DNA from: Magnetococcales bacterium
GTDB taxonomy: Bacteria > Pseudomonadota > Magnetococcia > Magnetococcales > Magnetaquicoccaceae
DNA length: 64,000 nucleotides
Reading direction: 5' to 3'
Assembly (NCBI GenBank): GCA_011089965.1
Contig: JAANAU010000008.1
Span: 43,948 to 107,947 of the forward strand
The notes under the pieces were generated by a model that did not search any database, was not told the origin of the DNA, and saw only the letters and a program-made list of their open reading frames with translations. Of this stretch, positions 47,664 through 55,856 are shown piece after piece (the stretch's first letter is position 1; each line of letters opens with the position of its first letter). The position numbers and the translations under genes were made by a program.

Positions 47664-49750
47664 CCGGCACTGTGCATGCGGATCTGCCCCAGGAGAGTCT
47701 GGCAGAGGGCACCGTACCAGAGCCAGAGCCAGAGCCGGTCGGCATGGTGGGGGGGGCTGAGGAGATTCTGGAAGAGATTCCCGAGGAGGAGGAGTCCGGG
47801 GCAGCGGTCATGCCGGTTGGGGTGACGGTGTCATCATCTCCTTCTCCTGTTGAGGAGGATCTTGAGGAGGTGCCCTACGAATTGCCGGTGGGGGTTTTGC
47901 GTGCGGATGTGTTGTCGGCTCCGGAGGATGCGGAGATTCCGGAGGATTTTCTGCGGGCTGCCGAGCATGCCGGGGAGGTGGTGTCGCTGGAGTCGCAGGC
48001 TGAGGCGGTCAGTGCGGTGGTGTTGACCAGGCCGGTGGTGGAGTCGGATCTGCGTTTTGCGGAAGAGGAGGTCGAGCTTCTGGAGGAGGAGCCGGAGCCG
48101 GAGTCTGCATCGCGGGAGTGGTGGATTCTGCCGTTGGTGGCAGCGATCATGTTGTTCTTGGCCGGGATTGGTGCCGGGCGTTACCTGGTGCCGCCCTGGG
48201 CCAAGGAGGGTCCGGCGGTGGCGGCCAAGCCGACGGTTGTCTCCATGGCCGATCCGGTGGTTTCGGCTCCGGATGCGGCGACCGTGGCTGCGCCCACGGT
48301 TTCGGATGTTGCGCCGCCTTTGTTGCCGGCTGCTCCGGTCAAGGCAGAGGGGGTTGAGGGGGGGGGCAGTGTTCCTTCTTCCGAGACTCAGCCGTTGGCG
48401 GATGAGGTGAAGTCGCAGCCGCAGCCGCAGCCTCCGCCTCCGCCTCCGCCGGTGGTGGAGGAGGAGTCGGAGATCGGTTTGCAGTATGAGGAGAGCATGC
48501 CCCATGAGCCGCCGGTATTGCCGGTCACGCCTCCGCCGTCCCAGCGGCGTGATGGCAAGGCGCGGGTGGCGGTGGTGATTGATGATTTGGGGTATAATGC
48601 TCCGGTATCGTTGGGCATTGCCCGTTTGCCGTATGCGATCACCTTGGCGATTCTGCCCAAGGGGGATGTTTCGCGTCAGGTGGCGGAGATCGGCAAATCG
48701 ACCCATAAAGAGGTCATTTTGCATCAGCCCATGGAGCCGGTGGGGTATCCGCGCATCAAGCCGGGTCCGGCGGCGTTGTTGATGGGCATGGGGCCGGATG
48801 AGATTCGTCCGGTGGTGGTACGCAATTTGGAGTTGTTTCCCGAGGCGATTGGTTTGAACAATCACATGGGATCGCGCATTACCCAGTATCGTCCGGCCAT
48901 GGATACGGTGATGGAGGTTTTGAAGGAGCGTGGTTTGTTGTTTCTGGACAGTCGGACCAGTCAGGCCAGTGTGGCGTATGCCCGGGCCAAGGCGGTTGGG
49001 ATTCCGGCGGCCCGGCGCGATGTTTTTCTGGACAATGTGCCCAAGGTGGCGGCGATTGAGGCGCGTTTGGCGGAGTTGGAGCATGTGGCGCGGGTGACCG
49101 GGAGTGCCATTGGCATTGGTCATCCGTATCGGGAGACTTTGGTGGCTTTGCAGGGTTGGTTGCCGGCAGCCACGAAGCGTGGGATTGTGGTGGAGGGGAT
49201 TTCGCGGTTTGTCACTCCAGGGACGGTTGTGGGTCGTGTGCGTCCTCATGGGGGTGGTGACAAGGAGGTGGTGGAGAAGGGGGTTGAGGTGGCGGTTCAG
49301 CCGGTCAAGTTGAAGAGTGAGACTCAGTTGGTACGGCCTCCGGTCGTGATTCATGGTGAGGCGGTACAGGTTCCGGTGCCACCGGAGGAGAAGGGCGTGG
49401 ATCCGGTCCGGTCGGAGCGGGTGGAGGAGGGGGTGGTACGGGTTCCGGCAGCGGTTGTCAAACCAGTGGTGAAGAGTGTTTCCACCACGTCGGTTCCGGT
49501 GAAGAGTGTGGTCAAGAGTGTGGTGACCACGTCGGTTCCGGTGGTCAAGAATGTGGTGTCGCCGGCAGTCAAAAAGCCGGAGATTGTATCGCCGCCGCCC
49601 GTGGTGCAGCAGCGTCCGGTGCGGCACTCTGCTCCGGCGGCTGGGGCTGGGGCAGGAGCAGGGGCAGGGGCAGGCGGCAACAGTGCGCCGTCGCAGTATC
49701 AGTTTCATGATCCGGCTGAGTTTGTCCTGCCGGTGGATCGCAATCCGTAG
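47660..49750 (+). CDS. Large divergent polysaccharide deacetylase (DUF610)
   Basis: A 696-residue protein, more than twice the usual size. A Glu-rich cytoplasmic N-terminus (about 150 residues) is followed by one transmembrane segment (WWILPLVAAIMLFLAGIGAG), a Pro-rich linker, and the deacetylase fold (VAVVIDDLGYNAPVSLGIAR, HKEVILHQPMEPVGYP, GLNNHMGSRIT, GLLFLDSRTS, IGIGHPYRETL). The C-terminal 190 residues repeat VKSVV/TTSVPV units and end in GAGAGAGAG. The start is uncertain: TTG at 47660 overlaps the ctpA stop, GTG at 47672 follows. Family context is a septal peptidoglycan role. Confidence 0.9.
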   Translation: MTGTVHADLPQESLAEGTVPEPEPEPVGMVGGAEEILEEIPEEEESGAAVMPVGVTVSSSPSPVEEDLEEVPYELPVGVLRADVLSAPEDAEIPEDFLRAAEHAGEVVSLESQAEAVSAVVLTRPVVESDLRFAEEEVELLEEEPEPESASREWWILPLVAAIMLFLAGIGAGRYLVPPWAKEGPAVAAKPTVVSMADPVVSAPDAATVAAPTVSDVAPPLLPAAPVKAEGVEGGGSVPSSETQPLADEVKSQPQPQPPPPPPPVVEEESEIGLQYEESMPHEPPVLPVTPPPSQRRDGKARVAVVIDDLGYNAPVSLGIARLPYAITLAILPKGDVSRQVAEIGKSTHKEVILHQPMEPVGYPRIKPGPAALLMGMGPDEIRPVVVRNLELFPEAIGLNNHMGSRITQYRPAMDTVMEVLKERGLLFLDSRTSQASVAYARAKAVGIPAARRDVFLDNVPKVAAIEARLAELEHVARVTGSAIGIGHPYRETLVALQGWLPAATKRGIVVEGISRFVTPGTVVGRVRPHGGGDKEVVEKGVEVAVQPVKLKSETQLVRPPVVIHGEAVQVPVPPEEKGVDPVRSERVEEGVVRVPAAVVKPVVKSVSTTSVPVKSVVKSVVTTSVPVVKNVVSPAVKKPEIVSPPPVVQQRPVRHSAPAAGAGAGAGAGAGGNSAPSQYQFHDPAEFVLPVDRNP

Positions 49751-49782
49751 GGGTGGGAGCGGAAATCACGCTGTCAATGATC

Positions 49783-49974
49783 GGGGTCCAGGGGCCATTG
49801 GTCCCTGGTGGGGTCCAGGGGCAAAGCCCCTGGGACTTTAATCTTTTAAATCTTTTAAATCTTTTTAACAAAAAATTTTAATAAGATTTTATTTTTTAAA
49901 CATTAAAATCTTAAAATCTTAAAATATTAAAACCCTGGGGGATGAATCCCCCAGACCCCCTCTTTTTTTTCAAT
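49783..49974 (+). repeat. Palindromic repeat copy 7 (B variant, AT-rich middle, A)
   Basis: GGGGTCCAGGGGCCATTGG opens a B variant with two stems (CCAGGGGCCATTGGTCCCTGG and CCAGGGGCAAAGCCCCTGG), followed by an AT-rich core of ATCTTTTAAA and TTAAAATCTTAAAATATTAA, then inverted A (CTGGGGGATGAATCCCCCAG, ACCCCCTC, T-run). The unit is about 190 bp. It lies between DUF610 and the degenerate-GGDEF pair, all rightward. Confidence 0.9.
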
Positions 49975-50001
49975 GGGTTCCATCATACAAGGTGATTGCT
50001 T

Positions 50002-51270
50002 ATGAGTGCCACTACGGAACGGGTGCTGGAACGGGTGCTGGTGCTGCTGGCTGCCCATCCGCCCCATTTGGCAACCGCACGCAAACAACTGGATGAGTTG
50101 ATCGCCAAACCACCCTGTGAAGACGAAACCGCTGCGGCCCGCAAAATGGTGTTGCGCTTGTGGGATCACCTGGTGCAGCCCGTGCTGGCCGGCCACCCGG
50201 AAACCCGTATTGTGGCCGAAGGGGTGCGGGAACGACTGCAAGAGAATGGTTCACTGACTGGAACGCGCGGCTCTTTGGACAAGCTGGCCAACTGGATCGC
50301 CCGCCCTCCAACGCCACAAACCGGACGGGAGGCCCTGCCATCCACCCTCTCTGGCCGACTGCTGACCGCCTTGCGGCTGTATGGTGAAAGCTTGCCCGCC
50401 GTGGGCACAGAAGCCACCCGATTGCTGAACCAGACCGGTCACGAACCCAACTGGCACGAGATCGAGCAACTGCTGGATCAGGTGATCACACGCACCGAAC
50501 CCATGCCCCCCACTCTTTTGGAACAGGAACAGGAACATCTGCGCCAAATCGTGACCGATGGCATGCAACGTCTGAACCGTGTGCGGGAGGTGATGCCCGA
50601 ATCCGAAGATCTGGCCCTGTGGCTGCGCCAACGTGGCCGGGAAGCCAAACAACGCGCCCGCTCCCTGGCCGGTCGCATCGAAGACAGCAAGATCATGGCC
50701 GAACGTCTGAAGAAACGGTTGCGTCAGCTGGAAGAGGCGGTGGGCCAGGCACGTATCGAAGGGTTCATGGACCCGGTCACAGGCTTGCCGGATCGTTTTG
50801 CCTTTACGGCCCAACTGAAACGCCATTTGGAACGGGCCATGCATTTGCGCGAACCGTTCTCGTTGGCTCTGCTCCACTTTGAAGATCTGGCTGCCGTGGC
50901 CAAAAAACTGGGAGGGGAAAGGGAGGCGCGCCTGTTGGACGGAGTGGTGGGACAGATGCGACGCTTTTTGCGGGATGACGAGTACCTGGCTCGTCTGAGC
51001 GTGGAACGACTGGTGATCCTGTTCCCCCGCGCTGATCAGAGCCGGGCCGAGACAGCCATACGGGATATCTCCAACATGCTGGCGGAAACCCGCTTTCTGG
51101 TGGATGACCAGGGGATCGACCTGGAGGCACAATGCGGGACAGTGGCCCTGGGACCGGAGATGAGTGGCCAGGAGATGGTGGAGCTGACCGACCGGTTGGC
51201 CGCAGCTGCCAAACAGGAACGTGGACCACGAGAACCGAGAATGCATGCCGCGCGTATTTGCGCCTGCTGA
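50002..51270 (+). CDS. Helical protein with degenerate GGDEF domain (copy 1)
   Basis: A 422-residue protein. The first 250 residues are helical, without signal or membrane segments, and end in a coiled coil (MAERLKKRLRQLEEAVGQAR). The rest is a GGDEF fold, opening FMDPVTGLPDRFAFTAQL, but the catalytic GGDEF is replaced by RLSVERLVILF, so no cyclase activity is expected. It may bind c-di-GMP or act as a scaffold. The ATG at 50002 follows AAGGTGA; the in-frame start at 49996 is less likely. A paralogue follows 15 bp after the stop. Confidence 0.75.
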   Translation: MSATTERVLERVLVLLAAHPPHLATARKQLDELIAKPPCEDETAAARKMVLRLWDHLVQPVLAGHPETRIVAEGVRERLQENGSLTGTRGSLDKLANWIARPPTPQTGREALPSTLSGRLLTALRLYGESLPAVGTEATRLLNQTGHEPNWHEIEQLLDQVITRTEPMPPTLLEQEQEHLRQIVTDGMQRLNRVREVMPESEDLALWLRQRGREAKQRARSLAGRIEDSKIMAERLKKRLRQLEEAVGQARIEGFMDPVTGLPDRFAFTAQLKRHLERAMHLREPFSLALLHFEDLAAVAKKLGGEREARLLDGVVGQMRRFLRDDEYLARLSVERLVILFPRADQSRAETAIRDISNMLAETRFLVDDQGIDLEAQCGTVALGPEMSGQEMVELTDRLAAAAKQERGPREPRMHAARICAC

Positions 51271-51285
51271 TGGGTGGGGAGAAAG

Positions 51286-52632
51286 ATGAAATCGGAACGG
51301 TTGAGCCATGAACTGATACGCATCCGCGCCATGCTGGACGAACCGCAACCCGAGTTGCGTGCAGCCTTCATGGCCGCACGCGAGCTGTTGACCCGTGGTC
51401 CCTGCCTGCGGGAGTTGGCTGAGATCAAGGAGTCGGCCATCCAGATTCTGGAACGTTTGACCATCCCGGCTTTGCACAAGGAACGGGAAAAACAGCTTCA
51501 GGTCAGCCGCCTGATCCGTCTGGTCCGGCGTGCCGAACGGTTGGATGATGCGGAACTGGAACCTTTGTTGGCCGAAATCGCCCCCTGGATCGAAGAGGCG
51601 GCAGATCGCACGGGTCGTCTGGAACCGGATCCGCCGTTTGCTCCGGAGCGGATGGCGTTGGCGTTGCAAAAGCTCTCTGCCTGGGAAGATGGCGAACAGG
51701 AGGAAGAGTCGGCGCTCAAGGTGGTGCTTCCCTCCAGCGGAAACCCCACACCTGCCAATTTGCAATGGCATGATCTGTACCGTCGGCTGGGACGGATCAT
51801 TACCACCCAACATCGCAGTCGCGCGGCCTGGGCGCGGGAACGTAAAGCTTTGACCGAAGCCGTGGCCATCCTGGGGGAAGATCTGGTGGAGGCCGCAGCC
51901 CTGATCGGACGTCAGAACAATGGCAACGCCAGCTGGACTCACAGTTTGAGCGATGATCTGTTGACCCGTCCGGATACGGTCATGGAGACACTTCTGGATG
52001 AGGAACAGAAATACTGGCAACGGGTCGCGGAACTGGAAGAGGTGTTGACCCGCAATCAGGAGGTGGTGAATCGTTTTCAGAACTTATTGCGTCGGGCAGA
52101 AAATGCCCTGATGGATACCCGGGACGAGACACTGATCGATCCGTTGACCGGCCTGCCCAACCGTTTTGCCTTTTTGGCTCGTTTGGCACGGGTCATGGAA
52201 CCGCCGCCAGGGGAGAAACAACCGGCAGTTCCGTTTGCCGTGCTTGTCGTGCGCATGGATGAACAGGAAGAGTTGTTGCGCATCCTGGGTCGGGAAAGGT
52301 TGAATCAGGTGATTGTGGCCATGGCGCGTCACATGGCGACTCTGCATGGACCGGAGGATTATTTGAGCCGTTGGAGCGAAGAGTGTTTTGCTTTGCTTTG
52401 TCCGGGCAAAGAGGCCCAGGCGGCGCTGTTGTTGGCCAATGGAATGCATTCCATATTGAGCCGAGAGCGTTACGAATGGGCTGATGTTCTGATCCATTTG
52501 CGTTTGGGTTGTGGTGTGGTCCCCTGGAGTGCCGGGGCCACTGTCGAGCGACTGATGGGTGTGGCAGAGCAGGAGGCCAAAGTTGCTTTGGAAAAAGGAT
52601 CGCAACCGGTGCGTCTGGCAGAGCTGCGTTAG
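51286..52632 (+). CDS. Helical protein with degenerate GGDEF domain (copy 2)
   Basis: A 448-residue protein paralogous in layout to the preceding gene: helical N-terminal 280 residues with coiled coil (VLTRNQEVVNRFQNLLRRAE), then GGDEF fold starting LIDPLTGLPNRFAFLARLAR. The active-site loop reads YLSRWSEECFALLCPG in place of GGDEF, so it should be inactive as a cyclase. The ATG at 51286 follows GGGGAGAAAG. The two genes form an operon. Function unknown; c-di-GMP sensing or regulation is inference. Confidence 0.75.
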   Translation: MKSERLSHELIRIRAMLDEPQPELRAAFMAARELLTRGPCLRELAEIKESAIQILERLTIPALHKEREKQLQVSRLIRLVRRAERLDDAELEPLLAEIAPWIEEAADRTGRLEPDPPFAPERMALALQKLSAWEDGEQEEESALKVVLPSSGNPTPANLQWHDLYRRLGRIITTQHRSRAAWARERKALTEAVAILGEDLVEAAALIGRQNNGNASWTHSLSDDLLTRPDTVMETLLDEEQKYWQRVAELEEVLTRNQEVVNRFQNLLRRAENALMDTRDETLIDPLTGLPNRFAFLARLARVMEPPPGEKQPAVPFAVLVVRMDEQEELLRILGRERLNQVIVAMARHMATLHGPEDYLSRWSEECFALLCPGKEAQAALLLANGMHSILSRERYEWADVLIHLRLGCGVVPWSAGATVERLMGVAEQEAKVALEKGSQPVRLAELR

Positions 52633-52672
52633 GCTGTTTGGTGATTCCTGAGCCGGGCATAAACATCCAATG

Positions 52673-52857
52673 ATTGAAAAAAAAAGAGGGGGTCTGGGGG
52701 ATTTATCCCCCAGGGTTTTAATGGTTTATTTTTTAATGTTTAAAAATAAAAAAATATATTAATATTTTTTGTTTAGAAGATTTAAAAGATTTAAAAGATT
52801 AAAGTCCCAGGGGTTTCACCCCTGGACCCCACCAGGGGGGTAACCCCCCTGGACCCT
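52673..52857 (+). repeat. Palindromic repeat copy 8 (A, AT-rich middle, B inverted)
   Basis: ATTG and an A-run then GAGGGGGTC and CTGGGGGATTTATCCCCCAG (module A), an AT-rich core, and inverted B (CCCAGGGGTTTCACCCCTGG, CCAGGGGGGTAACCCCCCTGG, ACCCTT). It is the reverse of copies 2, 6 and 7. The B part is coding: it supplies the end of the TM2 gene on the minus strand. Confidence 0.9.
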
Positions 52858-53561
52858 TGATGATGGGCGTGGGGAAGCGCGGAGCCGGAAAAGCTCTTCA
52901 TGCGGTCAATGGCCATGTCGGCCTTCTGTTCGTCGACGATCAGAATGCTCTCCTTCGGCAGAACAAAGGTGATGCGTTCCGCAATCATCGGCAGAGCGAA
53001 AGCATAAAACAGCCAGATGATTCCGATCAGCAAAGTGGCACCGATTGTCAGCAGCAGACCCAAACGCCGGTCGTTTTGTTGAATCGTTCCGATGATCAGA
53101 GGGGAGAGGGGATCTGTTGACGTGCCGGCTTCCAAGGAGTGACCGTTCTGGACCAGCCAGGTCAACCCAAGCATGATGTTGTGTTTTTGAACGATTCGTT
53201 GCGAGAAAATCAAACTGTACAGGGTGTCGAACAGGGTGACTGCAACCGCAACCACAAACAACCAGGCCGAATAAGCCCACTCTCCATGGAGCAGCCAGAA
53301 GATCAGGACGACCATCACACAGATTCCGGCAATCAGATCTCGGACAAACGCAAGCCACCGCCCCAGATAGAGATGATGTAGCCCAAGCAGACCCACAGAC
53401 CAGCAGAGCACAACATAAGTATCAGGATCGCGCAGCCGGGGGGTGATCTCCGTATAATAGGCCCTGCGCGTCACGTCCGGCAGTTTGCCAAGTTGGGAAC
53501 GCAACCGGTCTTCGAGTGGATCCAGATCCTTGTTGGTCAGTTCGAAATCGAAGAGATTCAT
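52791..53561 (-). CDS. TM2-domain membrane protein, C-terminus from a repeat
   Basis: A 256-residue protein. A TM2-type hairpin (VVLCWSVGLLGLHHLYLGRW, with the GLHHLYLG turn) precedes several further hydrophobic segments (ICVMVVLIFWLL, LFVVAVAVTLFDTLYSL, LLLTIGATLLIGIIWLFYAF). The last 22 residues, QGSRGVTPLVGSRGETPGT then LIF, are encoded by repeat copy 8, so the natural C-terminus was probably replaced. The start overlaps the yidD stop by 4 bp. Role unknown; the TM2 hairpin is found in membrane proteins of varied function. Confidence 0.85.
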   Translation of the reverse strand: MNLFDFELTNKDLDPLEDRLRSQLGKLPDVTRRAYYTEITPRLRDPDTYVVLCWSVGLLGLHHLYLGRWLAFVRDLIAGICVMVVLIFWLLHGEWAYSAWLFVVAVAVTLFDTLYSLIFSQRIVQKHNIMLGLTWLVQNGHSLEAGTSTDPLSPLIIGTIQQNDRRLGLLLTIGATLLIGIIWLFYAFALPMIAERITFVLPKESILIVDEQKADMAIDRMKSFSGSALPHAHHQGSRGVTPLVGSRGETPGTLIF

Positions 53562-53779
53562 GACAAAGGGTCATCCAGGGGTTGAAGCCGGTTGGGATCG
53601 CGGCAGCGGCGTATCCGATGGAATGCCAGTCCGATGCCGCGCCACAATCCGTATTTTTCGAGTGCCTGGACAGCGTATTCCGAACAACTCGGCGTGAAAT
53701 TGCAGGCGATCAGCAATGTGGCCCCTCCGCCTCGCGCCTGATAGCCACGGATCAACCGAATCAGCAGAGGTCGCACCAT
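53558..53779 (-). CDS. yidD: Membrane protein insertion efficiency factor YidD
   Basis: A 73-residue protein with the YidD signature: LIRLIRGYQ, CNFTPSCSEYAVQALEKYGL and HRIRRCRDPN. It is usually next to rnpA and yidC; here it lies in an operon with DUF4177 and TM2 genes, away from those. The ATG at 53779 shares a base with the upstream stop (TGATG) and the stop overlaps the TM2 start. Confidence 0.95.
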   Translation of the reverse strand: MVRPLLIRLIRGYQARGGGATLLIACNFTPSCSEYAVQALEKYGLWRGIGLAFHRIRRCRDPNRLQPLDDPLS

Positions 53780-53997
53780 CAACGACCCAGAGTGATGATC
53801 ACCGCCTCACGGGTCCAGAACAAGAAAAATCTTTTTCTCTCGATCACCTGGAACACCACCTGCCATCCATCGGTGGCATGCCGGTTGAGTTCAGCCTCCA
53901 TTTTTTGCAGAGGCAAGCCCGAAGCTCCGAGCAGAATGGTTCCACACCCCCCCTCGACGACATGCAGCACCTTGTATTCCTTGAAACGGGTATCCAT
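53779..53997 (-). CDS. DUF4177-like small protein
   Basis: A 72-residue protein: MDTRFKEYKVLHVVEGGCG, then QKMEAELNRHATDGWQVVFQV and a basic FFLFWTREAVIITLGR. The pattern YKV-h...ELN-...GW-hv matches DUF4177 proteins of unknown function. The ATG at 53997 has AGGA eight bases upstream; an ATG three codons earlier also exists. It is the first gene of the DUF4177-yidD-TM2 operon. Confidence 0.75.
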   Translation of the reverse strand: MDTRFKEYKVLHVVEGGCGTILLGASGLPLQKMEAELNRHATDGWQVVFQVIERKRFFLFWTREAVIITLGR

Positions 53998-54103
53998 GAG
54001 GATCATCCTGGCCAGTTGGGGTGACGATATTATTGAATATATCCATAAATCGACAACCGGTCAAGTCGGCACCGGACTCCGAACGCGGAAACGGGATTGT
54101 CTG

Positions 54104-54907
54104 TTATCCTTGGGTCATTGCATCGATTTTTGCCCAGGTTTTGGGTCCGACAATGCCATCCGGAACCAGGTCATGTTGCTTCTGAAAGGCTCGGACCGCT
54201 GCCTCGGTGTGTGGCCCGAAATGACCATCCTGATCAACGCCAACCACCTTTTGCACCCGCTGGACCAGCTCTTTTGTGGCCATGTCGATCTGTGCCGTGC
54301 GTCGCAACGTGGGACGGGGCGCAATGGGATCATCGGTTGTGGCCGGGATGAGCGTGGGTGCGGTCCAGTTGTTCAATAATGCCTGAACCTTTTCCCGGAA
54401 CGGCTCCATGGGGAAATTCGGATCCGGTTTGCGCCCCAGGGGGAGTGCATACTCTTTATGTCCGGCACAATACTCTGCCGAGCGGTTCAGATGCTTCAGA
54501 ATCGCCGCCACTCCCCGGACATAAGCGTTCATTTGCACCTCTGGCCAGGGATCATCAGCCTGACCGGTGTTTTCCGCCTCAATGCCGATGAAACAGGAGT
54601 TGCCGTTGCGTTCATCCATCCAACGTCCTGCTCCGGCATGATTGCAACGACCAGCCGCAATGACATAAAAGGTGCCATCGCGACCCAGTCCGAGTTGGGA
54701 CAAAGGTCCAGGCAGATCCGAGCGTCCTTCGATCAGAACACGCAAACTGGGCATGTTGCCGTTGCGACTGCCCGCCGTGTGATGACAGATCACCCCTTTT
54801 ACCGTCCCCATCTCCGCGCGTCCGCGATTTTCCCATCCAGGCACCTCGGCAACTTTCAATCCGGCATTTTCCAAAGTTCTGGCAAGCCAGGTCAGTGAGT
54901 AGGTCAT
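54104..54907 (-). CDS. N-acetylmuramoyl-L-alanine amidase with peptidoglycan-binding domain
   Basis: A 267-residue protein without signal peptide. The N-terminal amidase_2-like fold has GVICHHTAGSRNG with the first zinc His, YVIAAGRCNHAG, and later AEYCAGHKEYAL with the third His. The C-terminal PG-binding type 1 domain reads VQRVQKVVGVDQDGHFGPHT then AVRAFQKQHDLVPDGIVGPK. The start MTYSLTWLARTLENAG at 54907 follows AGGAG. Lack of a signal peptide and the small neighbours suggest a phage-type endolysin. Confidence 0.88.
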   Translation of the reverse strand: MTYSLTWLARTLENAGLKVAEVPGWENRGRAEMGTVKGVICHHTAGSRNGNMPSLRVLIEGRSDLPGPLSQLGLGRDGTFYVIAAGRCNHAGAGRWMDERNGNSCFIGIEAENTGQADDPWPEVQMNAYVRGVAAILKHLNRSAEYCAGHKEYALPLGRKPDPNFPMEPFREKVQALLNNWTAPTLIPATTDDPIAPRPTLRRTAQIDMATKELVQRVQKVVGVDQDGHFGPHTEAAVRAFQKQHDLVPDGIVGPKTWAKIDAMTQG

Positions 54908-54924
54908 GATTTTTCTCCTGTTTA

Positions 54925-55299
54925 TTATTGTACGCCACCGCGTGCCATGGGAAGATCCGTATCCGGGGTTGAGTCCAGGTGGATCATGTTGAGATCGCAA
55001 CAGTCTTCAATGTTGTTGAGGTTCCCGGCAGCCGCAGTGTGTGTGGGTGAGGTTCTGCCAAGCTTCTGCATGGTGATTCTCAGAATCTCCTCGGTCAGTT
55101 TTTTGATCATGGCTTCAGCCAATTGATCCAATGATTTGAAGTCATTCCATGAGATGAATGCATTCAGCTTCTTGATGGATTCTTGCATGGCTGGAATGCT
55201 GCTTGAGGCCAGAACTTCGTTTGCTTCTGCCAGGAGTTCGTTCAGAATCTCTTCCCACTCGTCGTAAGCATTTGGGTTGATGTTGCCATAGTTGATCAT
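54925..55299 (-). CDS. Hypothetical helical protein (124 aa)
   Basis: A predicted all-helical, acidic protein, MINYGNINPNAYDEWEEILN then LAEAMIKKLTEEILRITMQK, ending PDTDLPMARGGVQ. The start is preceded by AAGGAGCAATAA, a good ribosome-binding site. It lies 17 bp before the amidase, so the two are likely co-transcribed. No family recognised. DNA is richer in AT than neighbouring genes, which may indicate transfer. Confidence 0.65.
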   Translation of the reverse strand: MINYGNINPNAYDEWEEILNELLAEANEVLASSSIPAMQESIKKLNAFISWNDFKSLDQLAEAMIKKLTEEILRITMQKLGRTSPTHTAAAGNLNNIEDCCDLNMIHLDSTPDTDLPMARGGVQ

Positions 55300-55318
55300 T
55301 TATTGCTCCTTATATCGT

Positions 55319-55685
55319 TCAATGTTTTTTGATTTCATCTGCGGTGTTGGCCAAGGCTTGAACGTCTGGGCGCAGACTGGTCCGGATATTATCAGCCAGT
55401 CTTTGATGGATCTGGAGCCAGGATTGCAATCCAGATCTGAGTTGGACGATGGCCAATGAGATTCTGTTTTTTGAACTCTTCTGCGCATATTGTTGAGGTG
55501 CAAACCAAATCGTCCGGGATGGCTGCTTTGTATTCGTTTCCAACGTTTGCGATCCCGGAATGAATCTCTTTGGTCGCAGCGGTGAATGGTTTCAGGTCAG
55601 GAATGGATCCGTAGCCGTTGAGGGTGAGCAGGATCCCTAACAGGATGATGCTATTGGCGTCTTTTCTGATGAATAATTGTCGCAC
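55319..55685 (-). pseudogene. Exported small protein, frameshifted at an A6 run
   Basis: The GTG at 55685 opens RQLFIRKDANSIILLGILLT, a signal peptide or anchor, and reads to AEEFKKQN, then fails soon after. A second frame takes over, NRISLAIVQLRSGLQSWLQI through TADEIKKH, ending at 55319. The switch occurs at a run of six A at about 55460; five A would restore one frame of about 120 codons. It could be a real frameshift, slippage or a sequencing error. It lies directly upstream of the helical protein and amidase. Confidence 0.55.
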
Positions 55686-55856
55686 ATTGCACCTTTTTTG
55701 TTGTTTTTGTGTTGAATTTAATAAATTTTAGGTGTTTATAGCGTGACAGTCGCAACTTGTCAATCGTTTTTTGCTCATTTTTTGATTTCTTTATAATTAA
55801 TAATTTTAGTAATATTAAATTATAAAAAAATTGGCCTGTATTGAGAATATTGATGG

